DNA of 34,323 nt from Ophiothrix spiculata. Lineage: Eukaryota > Echinodermata > Ophiuroidea > Amphilepidida > Ophiotrichidae. The notes below the pieces were generated by a model, which did not search any database, had not been told where the DNA came from, and saw only the letters and a program-made list of their open reading frames with translations. Of this stretch, positions 21,301-33,300 are shown one piece after another. The stretch is taken from assembly GCA_000969725.1 (NCBI GenBank), contig JXSR01S019629.1; one strand, 5' to 3'. Positions within the stretch are counted from its first letter, which is position 1. Each line of letters begins with the position of its first letter. Both the position numbers and the translations under genes were made by a program.

Positions 21301-24300
21301 GCTCAAATTCAAATCATGTTCAAACTAAAATGGTAATTTAAAAACTGAAGATCCATTGAGCAAAATTGGTTTAAACACAATAAAGATTATATGATTCAAA
21401 CAAAATAAAATGTTAACAACTGTTGTGTATCAAACTCCAGGGCAGTGTTTCAATACATACCATGCTCACTGTTTAGATATGCAACACTAAATGGGTGGAA
21501 CCAAGTGTACTTTTCCCAAGATGGGGTTTATAACTTAATTATACAAATCGGATTATGCAACCGCTCTTTATTAACGCTTTCTCTCATCAATTCCCATTTC
21601 AAGAAAACAAATAAATAAATACCGCACACTTTGCCATCTGCTTCCAAACATTAAATCCACATAATACTTTATTTGGTTTAGCAAAAGACAACATATTTGC
21701 CATGCATGGGATATCAAACATCCGAATATTCACTCTCATCTAAACATACTGATTACTGGGCCAGACTTGATTGCAATGTTTGAACGGCACGGCGGCAACA
21801 AAGAGCTATATTACGCATGTTGCTCTATTATCTAATATGGTATGTTAGTATGGTTACATGGAACAAATCAACCGTGTGGCACATTCAAATGCATGTTATT
21901 CAGTTATGGGAGCTCTATGAGGTACTTCAGCAAAACTAAAATGACTTCATCTAATGTTCACATGGATATCTTTCATTTTTAAAAATACTTATTGTTGCAG
22001 CATGCAATTATAGGCCTAAAATTGGGCTATATAGTCATTAAAAAAATACAAACCACCTGTGCCTTTATCGGGGATAAAATCCAACTCGGAATTTTCAAAT
22101 GCCAACTCTATTAGGCATGACACTAACTAAGATGATATCCGAGCGATAAATTGCTTGTCATTTGTTACATTAAATCTTACGATGCGGGAACAGATAACAA
22201 AAAGTTTCTTCAATGGGCTAGGTACAGCATATTAACCTGAACAAGAATCCTAAAACCTTACCATCTAATGAAAATTGATTCGCCTTAACCCTGTTATGCT
22301 ATAAATCTGATCTATTAGTAATCAAGACATGGGTGGGATGGGCTGCATGCATTAGCATTCACTAGAATGAACAGATAGTCAGAAGATGCATTTAGAGATG
22401 AAATTGGTGAGAATGGATGAGATGGTACTAGCTGTTTCCAAATTCTCTTTTTATTTAAAATTTAACAAGTCTGTACAAGGGCTTCATCCATAGGTTATCT
22501 AATTTTAATCTAAAATCTCTAAATGCATTTGTATGCTACATTCAATTTGAAAATTAAAAAAGATGTTGCAAAATGTTGAAATTAGGAATTCAAGTTTCTA
22601 CTAGTTTCATTAATTGAAATACAGAACTGTGAATAATCATGAACTCAATATCATAACAGCCTTTGTCAAAGGGGAATATCCCCATTCTTTTTGTCTCTAT
22701 TTTGTTTTATTTTTTTATGATCTCAATATTTTGTTCTTCCCCCACCCACCCTGCCCCTTACAAAACTGCATGCACGGATCAAGAAATGCTGCAGGTTTTC
22801 GCTTTTACCTCTTTAATATAAAGAAACTGTAACTTAACTTCACCCGCTTCAGAAATAATATTTTGAATATGTGCAAGAAAACTAAAAGCTTAGGTTTGAA
22901 AATAATATACAATTAAACAAATTAACAACACTAATGAGATCTAGGTTTGTTTTTTAGTAGAGAGCCAAATAAAATGTCTGAAACTGCTACCAGGAGAAAA
23001 CAGCTCAATTTACGATAATTGTGGATAGTTTGAGTCTGGGAAAAATACCAAAATAAAGGAACTGAGAAGATAATTAAAAGATTTTTTCTACACATTTTTA
23101 AGTTTCCTAAGAAGGAAAACAGAAGGAAAAATCCATCCCAAACTAAGGGAACTGAGAAGATCTTTACTATATATTTTGGGTTTCCTAGGAAGGACAAAAG
23201 GAAGGAAAAATCCATCCTACCTAACAATATCTACCAGGGATTATGGATCTTTTGGAAAATGTAACACAGAATGTTACAAAATGCACCAATGCATATCAAG
23301 CATGCCAAACAAAATGCTGCTTGGACAGCCAGCCAGAGCAAACCAGACACTCAACTAGTCTAGACCGGTTTCAAGGGAACCAGTTCAAACTAGTTTTGAC
23401 TAGTCACCTCGTATTAGATGTAGTGGTGTATAATAGTGACGCTGGTGGCGTTCACGGAGAGGCACTGTGGGAAAAATAGATATTAAGTAATGTTCATGTA
23501 CAACAAGATTTCATACAGTGAGGTGTCCTCTAAGAACTAAGGTCGTGCAAAAGTACAATCTGCAATTTAAGTAACAGAAGCTACGTCAAAAGAGAGAACT
23601 TTGTTACATGAAAATGTATATTCTAAACTTCTAAGCAAAAGACTTTCAAACTATATGTTAGTTATGAATTATCTTCCAAATTATGTTATCTAACGAAATC
23701 AGCAAAAAGCTAAATTTATACTTGATGAAACACATTTGTTTTGAATAGCATATCACCAGATACAAACATCCAAAAGAATTCACACTGTACAGATAGAGAG
23801 GAGATACCACAATGTTGATACTTCTAAGTGTAATGGTGTCATCATCCATAGGACTCAACTGGGGTATTCAGGTTCACTTAAGTTTTGGTAAAATTAGCTT
23901 TGAATGTAGAGATCCGGTTGCGTGTAAAGGTAAAACCTGTGCAAGTACTACAAGAATGGTACACAAAACTGAATGCAAAGTAAGCACACGTTTTCAATAT
24001 TTATGCATTATGACAAGATGTGAAGCATCACCCACAAAAATCTGAATTCCTGCAATTTGATATCCATGGTGGAATAATAAAAATGGTGCAGAATCTGGTA
24101 TCTCCCCTCTATATCTGTTATTCTAATATACTTTCAAGCTAACACAATGATGTGTACACATATGCCAGTGTGTTTGTGTCAGCTTGTGTTTCAAGCAGTG
24201 TTCCTTGTAAAGGTTTTTGAGCTTGTGCCAACTCAACCAATTTTGACAAAAATATAAGTGGTTCTTGTGTCAAAATCATGTGCTTTTAAGCTGTAATTAA

Positions 24301-27300
24301 CTAAATAAATCAAGAAAAAGTATCTTTTCATACATTTTCAGAAACCAGTTTTCTTGGCTCCTGCACCGATTACGGCCTTAGCAGGAACACTGGTTTCAAG
24401 TATAAAGTCAACTTTTGCCACCAAATTAAAGTGGTTTTCTTTGTTCTACATCATTTGCAACTCTGTGTTGCCTACAATTGCTTTCAAATATTTTTTGCTA
24501 CAGGTGCATGTTCAAAGTGGAACATCAAATGTTACACAAGTCTCTTGTCCTGAAATGAAATAGTTTGTATAGTCCCATTAGCCCTTATTCACAAAAGTTA
24601 ATTAATTTATTCCTGGATTTCCCATTCTCAGAATAGAGATAGCCCACAGTCCTGAACTAAGTTGAATTTGACAAAGCCTAGAATAACTAGTCCATGGAAT
24701 AACATTATTCTTTGTTTGCGAATACCATGTGATGACATCAATGGAATGAAAATAAAGTTATTCCTGGAAAAATGTTATACCCCTTTTGTGAATACGGGCA
24801 ATTGAGTAGATGTGACCAAGTTAAAAAATTTCAAGAATCAAAAGTGTGTAACATTTTAGCTATGTTATTCACAATAAAATAAAATTGCCCATCATAATTT
24901 ACTGATACACAAATTGAAACTTTCATATAGAGAAGAGACTTACAGGCATTTACGGAGGATTCATATCGCGTCCTAACAGGAGGCTCATGATCAGCTGCGG
25001 GTGTTCTTGAGGCACTGCGTGGGTCCATATTCTCCAACTTTCGCTTCTCAAGTTCTGATTTTAAAATCTCTTTGCCTAAATATGACGGCATTCGATTAAC
25101 TTCATCATCCATTTTCCTCTGATACTCCTTTTCTTCATCATCATCTAAATCTCCGAGAGATTTACTACGATGTCTGTCGAACAGAGGTGGAAATGGCGGT
25201 GCTGGCCAATCGTCTCTTTCTACTTTGGCTATTTCTCCAGGTGGGGGTTTCTTGGCGGCAGAGAATCTGGACTGCCTAATAATGTGTTTGGATAACTCTT
25301 CATCTTTCATTGGCTTAGGTTTGGGTGCTAGTGTTTCAAATGCACTTTTCCGTGATCTCCCTGTTGAATAAACATACACATTCAAATTAATTCATACACT
25401 CAGCGTGTGCTGCGCGTGTCACCTAGCCAATCAGAACGCAAGAATATAAAGTACGCGGAGTGCAGTGGATTTTCACAATGCACTGCGCTTGTTGCGTTCC
25501 GGTTTGCGTGGCTGGCGTTAAGTGCGTGTGAATGTTTCATTGTTTTTGTCGGGTGATTATTTATTTAGTTTAGAGAAGTTTTCGATTTTGATGGTCATAT
25601 CTTATTTCTTTTCACAAAAGATGCAATATTATTTTTCTGTCGTGTATGAATTAGATTAATAAATTTGCATTCCATAATGCTCGTAAAATGAGACAGAATC
25701 AATGCACTTGCGGTAAATTTTGATTTACGGGCCTCGTGAATTAGACGCATTAAATTTGACCGCCCGTGCATTGATTTTGTCTCATTTCACCCGCGTATGA
25801 AATGCGCATTTATTAACCTATAATCCTTTTGCTTGGAAAAATGCATGCTTAGGTAATATATTGAAATTTGGTTTTTTTTAAATTAAAACTAAAAATTGAC
25901 AAATGTATGCCACCTTTTCTTTACAGTACCTATTACTGATCATCACTATTATCCTTTAATTAGAAGACCCTAAAATTCAACCTAAATTTCAGTTTGTTGC
26001 AAACTAAGATTTAATGGTAGCTTCTACATGTCCCTGAGGATGCGGGTGAGCAAAATGGTACTGCCCAAATGGTCGATCGATAATGCATCGTTAGACTGAA
26101 CCTATCATTAACTTGCCATTACCCCTTGATCCTTCATAATGATACCAATCAAATACGATACCGTGTCAAATTCCTTTGACTTACAATGTGTTGTAGGCTT
26201 ATGAAGGGGTTTTATGTCTTTGATAATATTAGTTGAAGTCTAAATACAAAAATGTTTGGTTCCAATCTTACCCTTTTCTGAAAAACGGATTATTGTTTCA
26301 AAATATAAAGATTAAGGTGTAATCTAGTAGAGTATTTATATTGGCATCAACTTAAAGTACATGAATTTCATTTTAAACTCGTATATGCATACACCACAAC
26401 TCTATATACAAATGTATATTAGCATTGGAGACCACTGCATATGTGTTACAGAACACATTCAAAATAGAAATTCACAAACAAGATTTCAAGTTTGAATGAA
26501 ATTAATAACCAACCTGCTGACCATCTCTTGATCTTCTGTGGTGTTATTCTTGGTGGTGATTTGAAGGAAAAATCTTCACCTGAAATCATATCAAAAAATA
26601 ATATGTTAGAATCAAATCTACAAACTTTTAATGTCTTTGTGTGCAGTCAAATTTAATACTAGATTCAGGCTAACCAGCATGACAACCCTTGTTCCCAATG
26701 CATAATCTGAAGTCGGATGCAAATATTGGAATTTTGTGTCCACAGCCTGGACAAAGTTATAAGACACATCTCTTAAATATGCAATTAACTTTTGCTTGTT
26801 TTTTTAAATTTCAAGGCATAACACTCATATATTTTATGTTTCATGACCAAATGATTCAACATTTTATTATGGACTAAACATTTATTTCTTTCAAACAAAG
26901 AAGCTTATAACTTTGTCAATGGATTTTTAAGAAGTGAAAAAACTGTGCAATATAATAAAACATCCCTGAAAATATAGTACAAACATGTGTGATTGTAGAT
27001 AAATCTAAGTGAACTCTGTCAGAAAGTTCTGACAGAAAGTACATTCAATTAATGCATACATTCCTAAGAAGTTACTCTATGTTCTTTTTGTCATAAAATC
27101 TAACAATACTATGCAGACCACTATTTGATCAAGGAAACAAGGCAGGATACATAAAGAGAGACATCTAAGATGTTTTCTTTGATCTTCATTCAATAAAAGC
27201 GCTGTTTCTTTTTTCACGTCTTTGAAATACTCTACTACAGTTTGGCATAGGTGCATAATGCATATGCATGTAGATGAGACCAGCGACAACATATACATTA

Positions 27301-30300
27301 TGCATTTACAGAAATAACCAATAATTCTCTTTACCAGAACAATATATTGGAAACAAGACCACATTACAATATGATATACTGTTCATTGATGATGTTCTTG
27401 CTAACATATTGTTCAAAATGACCAAAAACTGACCAAAGTAACATTTTGGAACTTTCATTTGCTACCTTGGTGTTCTTCTGCTCTAGTTTTGGGGACATGT
27501 AATAACTGAATGTAATAACAGGGTAGCTCCTTCAGTCACTGAAGGAGCTACCCTGAATAAAGAAACCTTAAATAAAAATATATATGCTCTCCATCTGGAT
27601 CGAGCACTCTACTTACAAAAGAAAAATGCAACTTTCATTATAATAACTGAATTAAACAGTCAACCAGCAGGTCAGTCTGTGCACAAAAGCAAGGTCACAA
27701 TTTCTTTCTGTGAAATGGAACTTTTACTAACATGTTCCGAAGATTTCCGATTTTTTTCGAATGATAGTGCGCAATTTGGATAGCTTTTTCTGGAAATCTA
27801 TACGCTTGATTTGTTTGCTGTAAGCGGAATATGTTGATTTTGTCTTTTCTTAAAATCATTGTAATAAATAATTATTATAGCATTTTATTAAAATGGTTGA
27901 AATTAGTGTTTGAACATTGTATGTGAATGTTCCTTTTTCCTGGGATGTAAAACAAAAATCGTGGACTTGACCATTTCCGGTAATGTTACCATTTCTAACT
28001 AACATAAATGTGTAAACAAGATATTTATTATTCATTTCACTGAAAATGAGAAGTATCCTGCTTGTTTAACACAGTCAAATTTATACCTGAAATGTAGGGT
28101 TTTCTGTTGCAAGTTCGGAAATTCACACAGCTCAAGATGCAACCACGTGCAGTTTTATGTATACAGACCATGTGCCAGGAATATTCAATTGAACCACGTT
28201 TATCAGTGCGCAATTTGCTGCACACTTGACTTGCTAATCACATTGGGTAGACAAAAGACTTATTGATCGCTAACGAAGCCTTCTCCACAGAAGATTTTAA
28301 ACTTCGATATTTTGCCTCTAACAAAATGACAAACCCACCTTATTTTCGTGGATTTGACCGTTTCAAGTAATTTTCTCAGAAAATAATCAAATGACATGAA
28401 ACACGAGCCTTTATTATGTGTGTTACCAAATTATGACGAGTGTCCTGGTTATTTGAAGTGAGAAAACGCAATTTTTCAAAGATAATTTTGAGAAATAATT
28501 TTCTACAAAATTGTAGTTTAAAATTCCACATTTTTATCATCATTATGGATTTGAACGATGAAAATATCTATGTTTTTGAAAATTGAGGTACTATCTCGTC
28601 ATATATGAGGAATTTGGAAGCCTAATTATCAAATCGTGGCATTAATTGTGAATTTCAAAACAATTTTCAATTTTTCATCACCGGTAAAATCAGACAGAGT
28701 GTAATATCACGTTGGTTGGCCTAGAAAAGAAAATAACGTACTTTTCAATGACCCGCTGGTTGACTGTAAATGCCTATTTTGACCCAATTTTACACCACAG
28801 ACTGCAATGCATTTTGTTTCATCCTTTGTCTGTGCTGATTTTACCAGTTCTTGGTTACATACAATTTGGGTAGGGAATCTATTTTCTATTCTTCTGCCAT
28901 TTTCCACTGTGAATTAGGTAAATGTGAATGGATATAGATGGGTGTGGATCATGCATTATTTTATCATGATTATAACAAATATTGAATACCTATATTCTCG
29001 CAATATAGAAATATACAATTAGGTCTTATTTTGACTGTCCCGTAAAACTGAGCATATCACCTTGTGCAATGGAAATTTTCAAATCTGACCGCATGCTATA
29101 TATTTATACTATTGCTTTCTCAGACATTCAATATTTGTATAGTATTGATTGTGTACTACTTATTCCCAACATGTAACAAGTTCTTTTTTTATCAAAATAT
29201 ATCTTTAATCAACTGAGGTATCACTGGAGGCACAAATTCATGCTAATTACAATCTCCTCCATGCTTATGACATACCTTAAAATACATGCTTCCTTTGATG
29301 ACTATGTATCCCTTTACTTATTCTATCATGCTATCATTCATAATCCCATTAATAGATTACCATGACAACACTAATGTGGTGCTATCCTCAATCTTATGTA
29401 AGATGTTTTAAGAACAGGTACAGATATGTAATCATTTGATAAATCCCACTTCCATTTCAAAAATGGATCCAGTTTCTACAGACAAGAAATTACTTAAGGT
29501 AATCGATATGTAAACTTGTCATGCATGTCTAAAAATTTTCCAGGTGCAACTAGGTTGAATTTGCGCACTTGAAATTTTGATGTCTTGCTGGTTGTACCAC
29601 CACCACGACCGACACTCTGAAACCAGCTTACTCTCTTGCAACACTTAATAATAATAAGTGTAGTAGAGAGCAATAGATGCATACTCATAAATGAGCACCA
29701 TACATTTAGTTGTGTTGTACAAAGAACTGATGGGAGTATCATACTAAACCCCCATCAAAAAATTATCGGACAATGGAAACAACAACCCAGAGTGCAGGGC
29801 CCCTTTGTTTGTAATGCAACCCCCTGCATGTATTTTTGTTTACCAATAAAATTTTGCTTGTCCTATAGTCATGCTAACTATAGCTGTTGGATTAAATTTG
29901 TGAATGTGTACTCAGAATCTTGAGCGTAGACACGCACAAAATAGCCTTCAAAATGTACGCTCGCGTAATACATCTCTGCGTATTTGCTACAGACATGCAT
30001 TCACAAATTAAATCCAACAATAATAATTATGATCAGCCCGTGCCTACAATTTTGGGCAGCCTGTACCGATAGCCAGAGGAACACTAAGATCGTGAGTACT
30101 AATGTAAGATTATCCCAGATCTGAATGGTCATGACAATGCCCTTTTGTGTAGGAAAACATGACCTAGCAACTGAAAATCTAAAGCTAGTCATGAAGTGGT
30201 AAATGTATAACATATCTGTGACTGTTCTTACAACAAATTACCAATGTATTTGAACTGATATCTCAGTCTCAAGGTAGACATGGCCCATACTAGCATCATA

Positions 30301-33300
30301 TTTCACTTTGCTTACAAATAATACACTGATTGAAAAGTGCCTTTTTCAATTCATGTATTCTGTAATTCTGTCAAGATCTGCATTATCTTATATAGCAGCA
30401 CTCTCTCTACAGCAATTTTTGCAGAAAGACGGAATAATTGACTCACAAAAAGTTGAACATATATTACGCAAGCCATAGTTGCTGATATTGACAGCATCAT
30501 TCTCAGTACATCTAGTTGCTTTTTGTACCCAGTGTCTCAGCAAAACACCTGTCCTCAGCACAGGGCCTTCAGTCAGTTCAAAAAATGAACTGATTTAGCA
30601 GATCTATTCAACTGTTTTAGTATAAGAGCCCAGCTACCTATGACACAATATAACTTGTTGCTAGTATGGGTCCCTAATGGAATATTCAGAGGTCCTGCAA
30701 TTTCATCAATAAACATCACTCGATGCGCAAGTTCAAGCATAGCATGTATAAGAGTTTAGCATCAAGCAATGTAGCAGGTGAAATTCCTGGACTTCTGAAT
30801 GTACCACAACACACCTTTCCTAAAAGCTCGTTGATGCATTAACTCCCTTTGTCTTAGTTGGTCTTTGTTGCAATAAAAGCAAAAAGTCATATTCAAAGTT
30901 ACAACTTAGGTTATGGATTGATATTAACATGATATTAATAAGATTGCACTACTGTTTTGAACTGATTTGCAGTGTCTGTGTTGAATTGTAACTTTACTTA
31001 GAGTGTTTGATATGTGTACTTCAGTTCTATCCTCAATTTCATCCTGTGACAATATACAACAGGTTCTGTTGGGCCTGTGCTTTGGTACATTTTGAACAAA
31101 CTGAACAAAAGACTCAAATAAACCAAAACAGTAAATAGGAAGAAGACTATGGTTTGCTATCATAGAACAAAAATCGTAAATGTTCACAAAGGAAACACTT
31201 CAAACCTCACCCAACAGTTGATCACTCTGAACTGCTAGTTCTGGCTGGTTGCTATTGCTCTACACAATTGAAACTGGCCAGAGATATTAGTCCCAGGTAG
31301 GCAACCACCTGTTGAATTTTGAAATGATCCCTAAATGCAAAGACATTTTTAAAATGACAGCTAAAAGAGGGGGTTCAGACTACAAATTTTAAGACCTATT
31401 AAAAAGTGAAATTGACCTGAAATTGACCTTTTGCAGAATGTGAACCCATTCTCTTGTAAAGAGCGAAACATTGAGCAGATTGGGATATGTTGGAATATGT
31501 AAGTCAAAGGACTTCTCAACTTGAGGGGAATTCTGTATTTCCAAAATAGAAAATACACAATATACCATATCCACTCGTCCAATTCAACTATTTGCCAACT
31601 GGCAAACCCTTAAAACTACTATTATTGTTTCAAAAGGAACTGACAATTTGAACGCAGCCAACACGTATCCACTAGCTGTGACAAGCACAGGACATCAGGA
31701 AGTCCGCAATGCCGTTTCCAATCAGCAAAACAGTATTGCGACATCGCATGCGCATGGAAAGCATTGCGTATTTGGCACGTTAGAATGGAATACCTAAACC
31801 GTATAAAGGTAATGTACATTCAAAAAATCACTAGTTGAATTGGACGAGCGAATATGGTAATTCCTGATGATATGCTAAGCTTAACAACAGCACATGATAT
31901 ATTAAAATTCTGATGTGTTAATGGCATTCCACATTCCCAAATGTCTTTCGTCTGCATGATCTCTTAATATCAATAGAGCAATATGATGAAAAAGTATAAA
32001 CTATAGCAAGCAATTTACCCTTGTTCACAAACTCTGTCGTAATGAAGGTACACGCCCACATGTTGCGATGAAAGCATAGCCATTTTGAGTACATGGTAGC
32101 AGCAGCATAAAGATTTGACAGGTTACCATGACAACCATAACAACAACAAGCAAGGGGTAAAGAATGGGTAGATTACATAAAAAATAGGGGATGGTGGGAA
32201 AGTGAGGACACACAAAGAAAAACAAATAAAGCACAATTAAGATCAATACAAATCAAGAACATTTTGAAAGCATCAGATATCAGTTATATCAATAAAGATA
32301 GGTAACTTCTAAAGGTCTTAAACAAGAATCTACTTCTATTTTGTGCCCTTTATAGCAGAACCTGGCTTGTCTCAGCATATTACAAAATGGCGAACTTAAA
32401 ACGGTGAAGTTATTTATGCTGCATGAATGATGTTCACATTAAAAGTAGGACATTTTGATGAAAATAGAAAAATGCAACATTTTAATTTGGATTTTACATT
32501 TCTTTAATTAGTTTTAGGTTAGATATAAGTTTGACTTAATTTTACTAGGAATAGATATATGTCTGAATTCAATATCTTACTGGAACAACACATTTCAAAG
32601 TCAACAATTATTGAAAATAATAATTCTTCAAAACAAGCCAGGTGCCAGCTAGGGATTTTACCTATTTTAAGGCTAGTCTATTTTTAGCACTAGTCCATTG
32701 GTCTACATGCTTCAGTTACTAGCAGATAAATTCTATGCATGATCTTAAGAAAATAAAGACTACTGAGAAATTTTTGCATACTAAGTATGAAGCAATTTAC
32801 AATGGCTAAGATCATATTCAAATTGGTAGTGATTGTGAGGCTTTTAAATTTTTTAATTCAGAATAATTACCTTAAAATGATTTTTGTGTTTAATGATTTT
32901 GTACATTGTATTGACAGTAGTAAGCTTTTGGTTTTAAAAGCTCTATATCATTTGAAAAATTCAAGTTTATCAATATTAAACAAGACAATGGGAGATGATT
33001 GCCTAAATTAAATTAAACCAATGCCTCGATCAAACAAACTTTGTGATGAATGTCCAGATTTTCAACATGTACCTGTCCTCACTAAAACTGCCAATTTGGT
33101 ATTGATCAAGGCCTACGAAAAATGCACTGACTAATATGATAAAAAACATAAATCCTAAATGTGATGACTCATCCCGAAAGGGGGACTTTGCAGATGAATC
33201 AATGTAATTTTATCATTTTATCAATTACGGCATTTCCTAAACTTTAAAATGACACCTTACTTGTTGAAATTCATCAAGGTGACCAAATTTTACAACAGAA

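Noticed and set aside
23812-24045. Small frame with a signal-peptide-like start and six cysteines
   Set aside because: It is antisense within an intron, with irregular Cys spacing and no matching exon structure. Probably chance.
28707-28907. Minus-strand 66-codon frame starting MENGRRIENRF
   Set aside because: No recognisable domain, no good acceptor or donor in phase with abLIM exons, and not supported as a cassette exon.
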